Notes: generated from the letters alone by a model not told the origin. A DNA stretch of 64,000 nucleotides from Burkholderiaceae bacterium DAT-1 (GCA_019084025.1 JAHRBI010000007.1:248001-312000); one strand, 5' to 3'. Shown: positions 37,901 to 50,596, counted from the first letter of the stretch. Made by a program: numbers and translations.

Positions 37901-39713
37901 CCGCGACATCCGTGATCCAGCCCTGACCACCATCTGCAAATCGAGCGGTGTAAGGTTGCTCTTCGATGACGCGCACGCCCATATTTTCCAGAACCGGCAA
38001 GCTGTCTGACAGGGCAATCGGGTGCTCGCGGAAAATCTTGAAACGGTGCAGGGTAGGGTCAGCCAGACTGGCGTCCATCAGGCGCATGGTCAGACGGTTG
38101 CTCGACAGTGCTGTTTCAACCTTTTCAATGTCGGACACAGCTGTGCGCGGGTCGTAATCAGCATAGTAAGCGGCCGGGAAGGCTCGCGCATACTTGCTGT
38201 ACAGCGCCATGCCACGCTCTTCACCGGCAGATGCCAGTAGATTGGCTTGCAGATCGTCGATCCAACGGCGGCTGGCCTGGGTGATTTGTGCTTCGATATC
38301 ACGCGAATCGTAGTCTGGCAGTGTCGAACCGGCCGGTGTTCGCACAATAAAGTGCACTCGTGCCAGCACGGAGTCAGACAGCATCACGGTTGCTTCAGCA
38401 GTTTCGCCGCCAAATGCCTTCAGCAGGATCTGCTCGATCTTCATGCGGACATCGGTGTTGTAGTTGTCACGCGGAATGTAGATCAGCGTGGACACGTAGC
38501 GACGATAGATGTCTTCACGGATGAAGACGCGCACACGCGAACGCTCTTGCAGATTTACGATGCCCAGCGAGATTTCCTGCAGCGCGGATTCGCTGATTTC
38601 CAGCAGTTCTTCGCGCGGATAGGTCGACAATGCATTCAGCAGCGTCTTGCCCTTGTGGCTATCCTGATCAAATCCGGAAGCAGCCATCACCGCTTCAATC
38701 TTGCGGCGCAAGACTGGAATCTGTGTCGGCGGGGTGTTGTAGGCGTTGGCGGTATACAGGCCGATAAAACGGCGCTCGCCAATGACTTCACCGTTGTCGT
38801 TGTAACGCTTGATGCCGATCGTATCGAGATAGGCATTGCGGTGAATGGTGGAGCGGGAATTGCTCTTGGTCAGCAGCAGCGTGCGTGCGTGGCGGGCCTG
38901 AGCACGGATGTCTGCGGGCAGGGCACCAAAGCTGGCGGAATGTGCACCGCGGGCCATGCCGCGCAGCATGCCCAGTCCGGAGTCCGGCACGATGGTCAGC
39001 TGAACGCCGTCATCGCCATCGGTCAGGTTGTAGTCGCGATAGCCAAGGAACACAAACTGATCTGACTTCAACCAGTCGAGATAGGCAATGTCTTCTTCCC
39101 ATGCAGCCTTGTCGCCAACCGGGGTGCGATTTGCCAGTTCGTCGCGCACTTCATGCAGGCGACGGGTCATATCCTTAAAGTCGACAACGCAATCACGCAG
39201 CTGCGCCAGAACAACTTCTAGCTGGGTGCGGATTTCTTCGAACTTTGCAGGATCGCTGATGCGGTCGATTTCAACGTGAATCCAGGATTCCCGATGGCCA
39301 TCAGTGATAGAGGTCAGCTGGCCTGCATCATTGCGGGTGACATTGAAAATCGGATGCACGATCAGGTGGATGGCATAACCCAGGCGCGACAGCACCAGGC
39401 TGACAGTATCCACCAGAAAAGGCATGTCATCGTTGACCAATTCCAGCACGGTGTGCGTGGTCTGCCAGCGATGATCATCGAAATTGGGATTGTAAACGCG
39501 CAATACAGATTCACCGGCTTTGCGGTGAGCTGCGAGCTTTGCGTGCGCAAGCGCTGCGCCAAACCAGTCCTGTGCTTCGCGTCTGGCGAGGTCGTGGGGA
39601 TCGACATCGGCGTAGTAGCCTTCAATCAGGGCGTCGGCGCCCAGCGGCACGCGCTCACCGGCGTCTGCCTGACGCAGAATGTCACCGATGAGGCTCGAGT
39701 GGAACGATTGCAT
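34944..39713 (-). CDS. gdhB: NAD-specific glutamate dehydrogenase, large (about 180 kDa) type
   Basis: A 1589-residue cytosolic enzyme converting glutamate to 2-oxoglutarate and ammonia with NAD. The length and the long N-terminal regulatory part with ACT-like segments are typical of the L_180 class. The catalytic core is near the middle, with RFGKVARGGLRWSDRKEDFR, VPVGSKGGFVVKQAP and the Lys-containing DPDDPYLVVAADKGTATFSD. It has its own terminator. Catabolic glutamate dehydrogenase next to the arginine succinyltransferase genes makes sense: the AST pathway ends in glutamate and succinate, and this enzyme feeds the carbon to the TCA cycle. Confidence 0.96.
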   Translation of the reverse strand: MQSFHSSLIGDILRQADAGERVPLGADALIEGYYADVDPHDLARREAQDWFGAALAHAKLAAHRKAGESVLRVYNPNFDDHRWQTTHTVLELVNDDMPFLVDTVSLVLSRLGYAIHLIVHPIFNVTRNDAGQLTSITDGHRESWIHVEIDRISDPAKFEEIRTQLEVVLAQLRDCVVDFKDMTRRLHEVRDELANRTPVGDKAAWEEDIAYLDWLKSDQFVFLGYRDYNLTDGDDGVQLTIVPDSGLGMLRGMARGAHSASFGALPADIRAQARHARTLLLTKSNSRSTIHRNAYLDTIGIKRYNDNGEVIGERRFIGLYTANAYNTPPTQIPVLRRKIEAVMAASGFDQDSHKGKTLLNALSTYPREELLEISESALQEISLGIVNLQERSRVRVFIREDIYRRYVSTLIYIPRDNYNTDVRMKIEQILLKAFGGETAEATVMLSDSVLARVHFIVRTPAGSTLPDYDSRDIEAQITQASRRWIDDLQANLLASAGEERGMALYSKYARAFPAAYYADYDPRTAVSDIEKVETALSSNRLTMRLMDASLADPTLHRFKIFREHPIALSDSLPVLENMGVRVIEEQPYTARFADGGQGWITDVAVKVPAEGLLDGETRRAAFQEGFAAVFEGRAENDKFNKLIVLAGLEWREVVLLRAYAKYLKQVNLSYSVDHIADRLAFFRDTTRDLVSLFMAQQSPEQSRAGEVDGLIEKIKDAMAAVPSIDDERILSGFFHAIRATLRSNFFQPAADGQSKAYLSFKIESKLIPNAPQPVPLFEIWVYSPRVEGIHLRFGKVARGGLRWSDRKEDFRTEVLGLVKAQQVKNTVIVPVGSKGGFVVKQAPEGREAYQAEGIACYKTFISGLLDLTDNLVDGKVVPPKSVHRRDPDDPYLVVAADKGTATFSDIANGVSQEYGFWLDDAFASGGSVGYDHKKMGITAKGAWESVKRHFRELGHNTQTQPFTVAGVGDLMGDVFGNGMLLSEQIKLVAAFNHLHIFLDPTPDVAVSFKERVRMFNLPRSSWEDYDKSTISEGGGIYSRSAKSIPLSPQVRAVLGIEDEALAPNDLIRAILKAPVDLLYNGGIGTYFKASTQTHAEASDRSNDALRIDGRDIRAKVVGEGGNLGATQLGRVEFALNGGHICTDAIDNSAGVDCSDHEVNIKILLGRMVQAGDMTLKQRNTLLADMTDNVGELVLRDNYLQTAAISLELQQASSLLSVHQRLMQSLEKAGKLSRRIEYLPNDAQIAERQKAGQGLTSPELAVLLAYAKLVLFDQLLETSLPGSEEWHDLLKAYFPVKMAEQYGDKLASHPLKREIVATVLTNECVNRMGISFVYRVTEETNASPADVVRAWSIASRLMRADALWSELEALDNKVDSTVQYGLMLEIRKQLERVARWVLRVQMTEANAETQLAHFAADIPQLLPQLGSWLQDKADAQAAVAKLVSANVPAELAARTVHLDAVLSLLDIAGLADAHSVAVADVAKVYFRLEDALQFAWLRNVIDGLPRDNRWQTLARAAFRDELYREHAGLVGRVIAQAGGNSMDAATDAWLSARQTALEHCNRTLEELRATTPDLAMISAGMRELRNRLAA

Positions 39714-40188
39714 TTGTTATGTCTCCATGTGGCACGTGGCTTCAGGGGTGCACGCTCGCAATAGCAACCGGTGCAAATCTGGGGAAAGGTTGCCTGTGTT
39801 GAACGTGCCACAGATCAAAGGGCTGAGATGCCGTTTGTCTGATCGGTCCGCCTTGGGTGGTGCGGATTGTACCCCTTTGGTACTGCCGTCAAGTTTCGGT
39901 AATGCGACGCTTTGTTATAGTCGCCGGGCAGAATTTTACGCCCGGAAATTTATATAGGCGAGCCGAAAATCCGACGAAAACGAAGCTATTCATAAGAAAC
40001 TCGCCTTGACAAACGAGGGAATCAATGAATTTTTACGGAATGATCTGTACGTCAATGTCGCCTTTGGAATATCTTCGCATGCGGCCTTCACATACAATGT
40101 CCGTTGGAGACATATGCTGATGTCGTGCAAGCTTGCTGGTTTCTTCTATCAAGACGCGCGGCACAACTGATAAAACAAAGCTGAACAG
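39714..40188. promoter_or_regulatory. Divergent control region of gdhB and the aotO-like gene
   Basis: A 475-base gene-poor stretch between divergent genes. A hairpin CCGGGC / GCCCGG (39924-39945) follows a TTATAGT sequence that looks like a plus-strand -10 box. A small reading frame (40025-40120) has a decent ribosome-binding site. No TGTCGC-N8-AA ArgR-type half-site was found here by eye. Confidence 0.35.
40025..40120 (+). CDS. Possible 31-residue leader peptide or microprotein
   Basis: ATG with GAGGGA 5 bases upstream, encoding a 31-residue peptide (start MNFYGMICTSMSPLEYL, five Met, ending in Cys). It lies 68 bases before the AstE-like gene on the same strand. No family recognised; Met-rich coding could be coincidental. 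Low confidence. Confidence 0.2.
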   Translation: MNFYGMICTSMSPLEYLRMRPSHTMSVGDIC

Positions 40189-41304
40189 ATGCGAATCGTC
40201 AATCATACCTTGTCGGGCAGCACACCCGGATCATCAAGGGTTATCACTAGCCTGCATTTCGGCACCGCTGGATCTGGCAAAAAAGCCTATCTGCAGGCAA
40301 GTCTGCATGCAGATGAACTGCCCGGCATGCTGGTACTGCACCATTTGCGTACGTTATTGCTCGAAGCCGAATCGCACGGGCGCATGAAGGGCGAGGTGGT
40401 GCTTGTGCCGGTGGCCAATCCGATTGGACTGGCTCAAACCGTCTTGCGCGGACGGATCGGACGGTTCGATCTTGACTCCGGTCAGAACTTCAATCGTAGC
40501 TATCCGGACTTTTTTAGCGATCTGAAATCCGCCCTTGAAGGTCAATTAGGCTCAGATGCTGAACACAACGTTACATTGATTCGTGAGTGCGTGAAATCAT
40601 CGGCGGCAGACTTGCCGGAGCGAACAGAGTTGGATGCGCAGCGTAAGCAGCTCATACAGTTGTCGTGCGATGCCGACATCGTGCTGGATCTGCATTGCGA
40701 TGCCGAGGCTGTCGTGCATGTATATACCGAATCACCTTGCTGGCCACGCGCAGAGGCCTTTTGCAGGTTAATTGGTGCACAAACCATTTTGCTCGCAAAG
40801 GGAAGCGGTGCTTTATCTTTCGATGAAGCACATTCCGAATATTGGTGGCATCTGGCCGAAGCCTATCCCGATGCTGTGATTCCACAAGCCTGCTTTTCGG
40901 CGACTGTCGAATTGCGCGGGCAGGCCGATCTGGATCATTTCACTGCTCGTCTGGATGCCGAGTCTATTTTCAAGTTCCTGATACTTGAAGGTGTGGTCGA
41001 TGGGCCGGATATCGATCTGCCAGACCTTGAAGTTGCGCCGACGCCGCTTGCAGGTTCGGAGACATTGTTTGCGCCGGTTTCCGGGCTGATGGTGTTTCGG
41101 CGTGCGCTTGGCGACATGCTGGAAATTGGTGATGCGGTAGTCGATATCATCGAACCGGTTCATGGCACGCTAACTACGGTGCATGCAGGCGTGGCAGGCC
41201 GCCTGTATGCGCGCGAAAACAGGCGATTTGCTACAGCGGGCATGGAGCTGTGCAAAATTGCGGGATCAGTACCGTTTCGGTCTGGCATGTTGTTAGGTGT
41301 GTGA
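40189..41304 (+). CDS. AstE/AspA-family deacylase-like protein (AotO-like)
   Basis: A 371-residue cytosolic protein of the succinylglutamate desuccinylase/aspartoacylase family (M14 zinc fold). The N-terminal metal motif is LHADELPG (His and Glu), the third ligand is likely His in LDLHCDAE, and SGQNFNRSYPD gives the Asn-Arg substrate pair. The C-terminal 90 residues form a lipoyl-like beta domain (LFAPVSGLMVFRRALGDMLEIGD). It is 12 bases upstream of the ArgR gene. In Pseudomonas a similar protein is encoded just before argR in the arginine-transport operon, so a role in arginine or ornithine metabolism is likely; the actual substrate is unknown. It is separate from the AstE at 48629. Confidence 0.8.
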   Translation: MRIVNHTLSGSTPGSSRVITSLHFGTAGSGKKAYLQASLHADELPGMLVLHHLRTLLLEAESHGRMKGEVVLVPVANPIGLAQTVLRGRIGRFDLDSGQNFNRSYPDFFSDLKSALEGQLGSDAEHNVTLIRECVKSSAADLPERTELDAQRKQLIQLSCDADIVLDLHCDAEAVVHVYTESPCWPRAEAFCRLIGAQTILLAKGSGALSFDEAHSEYWWHLAEAYPDAVIPQACFSATVELRGQADLDHFTARLDAESIFKFLILEGVVDGPDIDLPDLEVAPTPLAGSETLFAPVSGLMVFRRALGDMLEIGDAVVDIIEPVHGTLTTVHAGVAGRLYARENRRFATAGMELCKIAGSVPFRSGMLLGV

Positions 41305-41316
41305 TCGGAATCGCTG

Positions 41317-42303
41317 ATGTTTGAATATTCGGATGGCGGCGAATTTGCGCTCGATATTGTCTTGATGCCGGGTTTTGCCGATGGTGACCTGGGTCTTTTG
41401 TTGGATTGCGTTGCTGCCTGCAATGCATATGCCGGTCAAACGATCTGTCCTGTCAGGTTGATTTCGGAGCAGGGTACGGCAGTGCCTGCTGCCAGTGGAC
41501 GTGACTACGGCGTCGATTGTGCCTTGATTCAGGAAGGCGGGCAGGGAGCCTTGCTGTGGGTGTTGGCCGGTGCAGTCGAGGCGGATATCGATCAGCAGTC
41601 GCCGTTGAATATTGCGCTGGCTAGATGCCATCATGGCGATCGAATGGTGGCGGCTAGTTTTGGCGGCGCGTTTTATCTTGCACGGGCGGGTTTGCTGGAT
41701 GGTGTCCGTGCATCTGTTCACTGGACGCTTCACGATCTGTTTGCGGATCGCTTTCCCAATGTCATTGCTTCGCCATCGCTGTACGAGATCGAGAGTCCCT
41801 ACGCGACCTGCGGTGGCGGGCTGAGTACTGCTGAACTCTTTATTCACTTGATGGCGACGCGCTTTGGTAATGAGCTTGCCGCATCGCTCAGTGACCGGTT
41901 GCTGCTTGAACGTGTGCGAACAGGGGATGTGCGGCAGCGCGTGCCCCTGCAGGCGCAGCTGGGAGCCAGCCAGCCTAAGCTGACTCAGGCTGTCAGTCTG
42001 ATGGAGGCGAATCTGGAGGAGCCGCTGACAACAGATGAAGTTGCTTCTCTGGTCGGCATTTCTCGCCGTCAGCTGGAGCGGCTCTTCAAGCAGCATCTCG
42101 ATCGTGTGCCGTCACAGTACTACTTGGAACTGCGCTTGAATCGTGCGCGCCAGCTGCTTAAACAGACCGCCAAATCCATCATACAAATTGGACTTTCGTG
42201 CGGCTTTTCGTCCGGCCCGCACTTCTCGAGCGCATATCGTAACCACTTCGGTATGACCCCCCGAGAAGATCGCCAGAGTGTTCGTCGCGCGCCTGGCGGT
42301 TAA
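41317..42303 (+). CDS. argR: ArgR-type AraC family regulator (GATase1-like plus HTH)
   Basis: A 328-residue regulator. The N-terminal half is a catalytically inactive class I glutamine amidotransferase-like (GlxA) fold with ALLWVLAGAVE and VVAASFGGAFYLARAGLLDG. The C-terminal AraC HTH has LTTDEVASLVGISRRQLERLFKQ and IIQIGLSCGFSSGPHFSSAYRNHFG. Architecture matches the Pseudomonas ArgR activator of arginine catabolism rather than the E. coli ArgR repressor. It sits 200 bases before astC, whose upstream region contains an ArgR-like site, so it probably activates the aru/ast operon. Confidence 0.85.
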   Translation: MFEYSDGGEFALDIVLMPGFADGDLGLLLDCVAACNAYAGQTICPVRLISEQGTAVPAASGRDYGVDCALIQEGGQGALLWVLAGAVEADIDQQSPLNIALARCHHGDRMVAASFGGAFYLARAGLLDGVRASVHWTLHDLFADRFPNVIASPSLYEIESPYATCGGGLSTAELFIHLMATRFGNELAASLSDRLLLERVRTGDVRQRVPLQAQLGASQPKLTQAVSLMEANLEEPLTTDEVASLVGISRRQLERLFKQHLDRVPSQYYLELRLNRARQLLKQTAKSIIQIGLSCGFSSGPHFSSAYRNHFGMTPREDRQSVRRAPGG

Positions 42304-42394
42304 TCCGCGCACTGACGGTAAAATTCCTTATATTTCCAGTGTTACGGTTTGCGCAATCATGCGAAAATCACCTGCGCGCACGAACAATGTAGTG

Positions 42395-42457
42395 TGTGCT
42401 GGCATGTAAGAGCATGTCGCAATCCGGGAATTATCTTTCCCGTTCCCTCCCTACAAT
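42395..42457 (+). promoter_or_regulatory. Putative ArgR operator and -10 box of the aru/ast operon
   Basis: A proximal half-site TGTCGC-N8-AA (42415-42430) matches the Pseudomonas ArgR half-site consensus as I recall it. A degenerate partner TGTGCT-N8-AG starts 20 bases upstream (42395). The -10 box TACAAT (42452-42457) has no good -35 at 17 bases, as expected for an activator-dependent promoter. A GGGAA/TTCCC palindrome (42426-42441) overlaps the place of the missing -35. Confidence 0.55.
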
Positions 42458-42470
42458 GCATATCAAGTAA

Positions 42471-43709
<1,239 letters not shown>

Positions 43710-43736
43710 TTCTTATCAACCCTGTTTGAGTGAACC

Positions 43737-44743
43737 ATGTTCCTGTTCCGAGCGAGTCGATTGTCTGATCTGCCCCAGGTGGAAATCCTGGCCAGAGAAA
43801 GCCCGGTAGGCATTACCAGCCTGCCGGATGATCGCGACGTGCTGTATCGCAAGATTCAGACGTCGGTCGATTCGCTTGGCGCAGACGTGTGCTTTCATGG
43901 CGAAGAAAGCTATTTCTTCGTGCTGGAAGACCTTGAGCGAGGTACGCTTGCTGGCGTGTCCGGACTGGTCGCATCGGCGGGCTTTAACGAGCCTTTCTAC
44001 AGCTACCGCAACGAAACACTGGTGCACGCCTCTGCTGCACTCAATATTCATCACAAGATACATGCGCTGTCGCTGTGCCACGATCTAACAGGTAATTCGC
44101 TGCTGACCTCTTATTATGTCAGGCCGGATCTGGCCTATAGCGCGGAATCGGATTTGCTCTCTCGCGCACGTTTCCTGTTCATGGCCAATCACCCGGAGCG
44201 TTTTGCGGATCACGTGGTGTCTGAAATGGTGGGTGTGGCGGACGAACAGGGCAACTCGCCCTTCTGGGATTCGGTTGGCCGGCATTTCTTTGGTATCGAC
44301 TACCACGAAGCCGAGCGCATGTGCGGTGTGCATGGGCGCAAATTCATTACCGAGCTGATGCCCCATCACCCTGTTTATGTCCCCCTACTGACGGATGAAG
44401 CCCAGTCGGCTATGGGACAGGTGGGGCCTGCATCCGAGATCCCCTTTGACGTACTGGTGCGCGAAGGCTTCGAAGCCGAAAACTATATCGATATTTTCGA
44501 TGGCGGACCGGCGCTGCATGCATCGGTCAATCATATCCGCTCCTTTGTACAAAGCCGAAGGCTGACTGCAAAGGCCGGAAACGCCCGGGCAGGCGCTCGC
44601 TGGCTGGTTGCCAACCAGAGTCTGGATGATTTCCGCGCGGTGGTCGCAGAAGCCACACTGGAATCCGGCCAGCTGGAAATGACGGCCGAGGTGCTGGATG
44701 CACTCGGCATTGCATCAGGCGATGCAGTCAGGGCGGTGCCGCT

Positions 44744-44747
<4 letters not shown>
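43737..44747 (+). CDS. aruF: Arginine/ornithine N-succinyltransferase, alpha subunit
   Basis: A 336-residue subunit of the heteromeric enzyme that transfers succinyl from succinyl-CoA to arginine (step 1). It belongs to the AstA family, starting with MFLFRASRLSDLPQVEIL and containing the family block SRARFLFMANHPERFADHVVSEM and FITELMPHHPVYVPLL. It lies 27 bases after astC and overlaps the next subunit gene by 4 bases (GTGA). Two adjacent paralogous subunits match the Pseudomonas AruF/AruG pair. Confidence 0.92.
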
Positions 44748-47270
<2,523 letters not shown>

Positions 47271-47280
47271 AGGAACGACC

Positions 47281-48627
47281 ATGAACGCATTTGAAGCCAA
47301 TTTCGACGGACTGGTCGGCCCGACGCACAACTACGCCGGTCTGAGCTTTGGTAATGTGGCCTCTACGGGCAATCAGAATGCCGTGGCGAATCCTCGCGTG
47401 GCGGCCAAGCAGGGATTGGCCAAGATGAAGGCGCTACATGATCTGGGCTACAAGCAGGGCGTGATCGCCCCACATGAACGGCCTAGCATTGAAACGTTAC
47501 GGCAGTTGGGATTCGGTGGAACGGATGCGGATGTCGTATGTGCGGCAGCCCAGCAGGCGCCTGCCGTGCTGGCTGCATGTTCATCTGCTTCTACCATGTG
47601 GACGGCCAATGCGGCGACAGTCAGCCCATCCGGCGATACCGCCGATGGCCGCGTGCACTTCACGCCAGCCAACCTGAACAACAAGTTCCACCGTTCCATT
47701 GAACATCCTGTGACGGGCCGCATTCTCAAGGCGATGTTTGCCGATGATCGCCACTTTGCACATCACGATGCCTTGCCCGCTCAGATGCACTTTGGGGATG
47801 AAGGCGCGGCCAATCACACCCGCTTTTGCGGCGATTATGGTGGTCCGGGGGTAGAGTTCTTCGTATTCGGTCAGGCAGCTTTCGACTCACGCTATCCGCG
47901 CCCGCAGCGCTTTCCCGCGCGCCAGACACTGGAGGCGTCGCAAGCCATTGTCCGCCTGCATGGCCTGAGCGCCGATCGTGTGGTCTATGCCCAGCAAGAC
48001 CCGAATACCATCGATAAGGGCGTGTTCCACAATGATGTGATCTCGGTGGGCAATGCCAATGTGCTGTTCCATCACCAGTTTGCCTTTACCGAGCAAGATC
48101 GTGTACTGGGTGAGTTGCGTGACAAACTCGCCAGGATTGGCGTGGACTTCAAATCCATTGAAGTGCCGGAGCATTCGGTTAGCGTCGAAGATGCTGTCGG
48201 GTCCTACTTGTTTAACAGTCAGTTGCTGAACAAAGGCAATGGCAAGTTGCTGATCGTAGTCCCTGAGGAGTGCGCTAAGAACCCGCGTGTACAGACTTAC
48301 CTGGATGACCTCACCGGGCAGGGTGATCTGATCGATGAGTACCGGATTTTTGATTTGAAGCAGTCCATGCAAAATGGCGGCGGGCCGGCATGTCTGCGCT
48401 TGCGTGTTGCCCTGACTGAAGCAGAACTGGCAGCAGTTAACCCTACGGTACTCATGAATGAGACGCTGTTTACTAAGCTGAACGACTGGGTGGATCGCCA
48501 TTACCGTGATCGACTGAATGGCGAGGATCTGATGGATCCCCAACTGCTTACTGAATGTCGTACTGCACTGGACGAACTCACCCGCATCCTGAATCTGGGT
48601 TCGGTCTATCCGTTCCAGCGGGGTTGA
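47281..48627 (+). CDS. astB: N-succinylarginine dihydrolase
   Basis: A 448-residue pentein-fold enzyme, step 2 of the pathway: succinylarginine to succinylornithine, two NH3 and CO2. Visible motifs: [19 protein letters not shown], the His/Asn block [21 protein letters not shown] and the catalytic Cys near the C-terminus in [15 protein letters not shown] good ribosome-binding site (AAAGGAAC) precedes the ATG. Confidence 0.96.
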   Translation: MNAFEANFDGLVGPTHNYAGLSFGNVASTGNQNAVANPRVAAKQGLAKMKALHDLGYKQGVIAPHERPSIETLRQLGFGGTDADVVCAAAQQAPAVLAACSSASTMWTANAATVSPSGDTADGRVHFTPANLNNKFHRSIEHPVTGRILKAMFADDRHFAHHDALPAQMHFGDEGAANHTRFCGDYGGPGVEFFVFGQAAFDSRYPRPQRFPARQTLEASQAIVRLHGLSADRVVYAQQDPNTIDKGVFHNDVISVGNANVLFHHQFAFTEQDRVLGELRDKLARIGVDFKSIEVPEHSVSVEDAVGSYLFNSQLLNKGNGKLLIVVPEECAKNPRVQTYLDDLTGQGDLIDEYRIFDLKQSMQNGGGPACLRLRVALTEAELAAVNPTVLMNETLFTKLNDWVDRHYRDRLNGEDLMDPQLLTECRTALDELTRILNLGSVYPFQRG

Positions 48628-48628
48628 T

Positions 48629-49609
48629 ATGACGCCCTGGCTGCAGTCACTTCTGAACGGAACGGCCACGAACCTACCCGGCGAGCTGCCGGATGGCGTA
48701 ACCCTGCGCATACTGGCGCCGGGCGTGCTTGCGTTTGAGCCTAAGTTGGCTCCCCTGGGCGAGATGCTTCTTTCCTGCGGTATTCACGGCAATGAAACAG
48801 CGCCCATCGAGTTAGTTGACCAATTGCTGGCAGATCTCCTGAATGGCACCCAGACTTTGGGGGTACGGCTGCTGATGGTTTTCGGTAATCTGGAAGCAAT
48901 CAGGGTAGGCAAGCGTTATCTGGATGATGATTTGAATCGGCTATTTGGCAAGCCAGTTGGTTCGGAGTCTGTGTCTGCCCGTCATCGCATTGATGAAATT
49001 GAATCAGCGTGCCGTGCATTTTTTGGCACACATGGCTCGTGCTTGCAGCGATTTCATTATGATCTGCATACGGCCATTCGCGATTCAGCCATCGAGCAGT
49101 TTGCGATTTCCCCGTTCCGTACATCTGGGCGTCCCGCACTAGCCGAGCTTCAGCGCTTGGGTGCCTGCGGCATTCGAGCCGTTCTGCAACAAGGTCAGCT
49201 GTCCCCGACTTTTTCTTGCTGGACGGCCAATACCTTTGGCCTGACCGCCTTCACGCTTGAGTTGGGTAAAGCAAGGCCATTTGGTCACAATCAGTGTGTG
49301 AATCTCACACCATTGCATACTGTCCTTGTGAATATGCTTTCGGGAGACTTTAGGATTAATGTAGCGTCTCCGATGCCTGAACGATTTCGAGTGGTGTCAG
49401 AGCTCATCAAGCAGTCGGAGCAATTCAGGTTGCACTTACCTGACGATGTAGCGAACTTTTACGAGCTTCCCAGCCACTATCTGCTGGCTCAGGATGGTGA
49501 GCATAGCTGGCGTACCGATCGTCCAGGTTTACGCATTATCTTCCCGAACGCACATGTTAAGCCTGGCTTGAGGGCAGGTTTACTGATTGAACAGAGTGAT
49601 CACGAGTAA
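48629..49609 (+). CDS. astE: Succinylglutamate desuccinylase
   Basis: A 326-residue zinc hydrolase, final pathway step giving glutamate and succinate. Zinc motif HxxE is in CGIHGNETAPIELVD, with DDDLNRLF and the third ligand His in HYDLHTAIRDS. The start lies one base after the astB stop, so they are coupled. Last gene of the operon; no clean terminator was seen directly after it. Confidence 0.93.
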   Translation: MTPWLQSLLNGTATNLPGELPDGVTLRILAPGVLAFEPKLAPLGEMLLSCGIHGNETAPIELVDQLLADLLNGTQTLGVRLLMVFGNLEAIRVGKRYLDDDLNRLFGKPVGSESVSARHRIDEIESACRAFFGTHGSCLQRFHYDLHTAIRDSAIEQFAISPFRTSGRPALAELQRLGACGIRAVLQQGQLSPTFSCWTANTFGLTAFTLELGKARPFGHNQCVNLTPLHTVLVNMLSGDFRINVASPMPERFRVVSELIKQSEQFRLHLPDDVANFYELPSHYLLAQDGEHSWRTDRPGLRIIFPNAHVKPGLRAGLLIEQSDHE

Positions 49610-49715
49610 GCGCTGAGGCAAGGGTGAATCGGCAATATCGGTATTTGGTAAAAACCCAACATGTGATCTTCACTCTTCCTGTGGTGCTTGTGTGACGAAT
49701 GACGATTTAAAAGCA

Positions 49716-49761
49716 GTGTCGCAACTGTTCTGACTGATTTAGGTGAGAATACTTGCGACAC
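49716..49761. repeat. Inverted repeat downstream of astE
   Basis: Perfect 9-base arms GTGTCGCAA (49716-49724) and TTGCGACAC (49753-49761) around a 28-base loop. No T-run follows, so it is not an obvious terminator; it may be an RNA end-protecting hairpin for the ast transcript or a binding site. Confidence 0.5.
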
Positions 49762-49799
49762 ATCAATCAGTTATTGTCCTTAAACAATTAGACCGCTAA

Positions 49800-50062
49800 C
49801 CTTTGGTTGCCTATGAACGGTATCAGCAAAGCGCTGGGGTAGATGCTGGTGTCCTCGAGACTTCTGAGCAAGTGGGTCCATTGAACCCACAACAGGAAAC
49901 GAGCCAAGGTGTACAACAAGCCATAATCAACAATAGACGTCCAGGGAGGACTGAAGGCGGCAGTGGAATGGATGCACACAGTCGTCGCGGATAGTGAGCG
50001 ATCCGCACGAGGTAACAGATAGCTGCCGCTCTGATTGACACCCCAATTTGGGGTGTTTTTCT
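49800..50062 (+). ncRNA. Candidate structured non-coding RNA
   Basis: A stretch of about 260 bases with no credible gene but several plus-strand hairpins: GTGGGT/ACCCAC (49872-49877, 49885-49890), GCGGAT/ATCCGC (49987-49992, 50001-50006), an enclosing pairing GCGGCAG/CTGCCGC (49957-49963, 50023-50029), and a terminator at its end. It lies about 430 bases after astE, too far to be simply that gene's terminator. I could not match it to 6S, RNase P, SRP RNA or a known riboswitch; a 3' end of the ast transcript is the alternative. Confidence 0.35.
50038..50062 (+). terminator. Rho-independent terminator before the YehS-family gene
   Basis: ACACCCCA / TGGGGTGT with a 3-base loop followed by TTTTCTTT. 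It ends the candidate RNA or the ast transcript. Confidence 0.85.
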
Positions 50063-50122
50063 TTGTCCTTTTCCGTATTTGATGCAAAATTCAGGATTGA
50101 GTCTGTTTGAAAGATTGCCCGC

Positions 50123-50596
50123 ATGATCAGCAACGATATTTTGCGCAGTGTGCGTTTCATGCTGAATATCAGCGACCGCCAGATTGCAGCCATCATTCAG
50201 GAGGGTGGCATGGAGGTGGGTCTGGTTGACGTCTTGCCGTGGATGAAGAAAGAGGATGAGGCAGGCTTCCAGATATGCGACGACACTGTACTTGCGCGTT
50301 TTCTCGATGGCCTGATTATTTTCAAGCGTGGTCGCCAGGCCGATCGTCCCCTGCCGCCGCTGGAGCTACCTGTTTACAACAATCAGGTATTAAAGAAGCT
50401 GCGTGTCGCCTTTGAATTGCGTGACGACGATATTATTGCCATTCTTGAGACGGTGGATCTACGGGTGAGCAAGGCTGAACTGGGTGCATTCTTCCGCGCT
50501 CCTGATCACAAGAACTATCGACGCTGCGGAGATCAGTTTTTGCGGAACTTCCTTAAGGGACTCACCTTGAAGTTGCGTCCCGGTGTAGATGCTTAA
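50123..50596 (+). CDS. YehS-family protein (DUF1456)
   Basis: A 157-residue cytosolic protein made of two homologous helical halves, each with an 'IND-x-LR-R' start: NDILRSVRFMLNISDRQI (1-70) and NNQVLKKLRVAFELRDDDI (about 85-157), the second closing with APDHKNYRRCGDQFLRNFLKGL. This matches E. coli YehS closely as I recall it. Function not established. Transcribed alone between two terminators. Confidence 0.9.
   Translation: MISNDILRSVRFMLNISDRQIAAIIQEGGMEVGLVDVLPWMKKEDEAGFQICDDTVLARFLDGLIIFKRGRQADRPLPPLELPVYNNQVLKKLRVAFELRDDDIIAILETVDLRVSKAELGAFFRAPDHKNYRRCGDQFLRNFLKGLTLKLRPGVDA

Noticed and set aside
49803-50087. Overlapping open frames in both directions in the region before the YehS-family gene
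   Set aside because: No start with a proper ribosome-binding site, no family similarity; structured RNA or 3' UTR is a better explanation.
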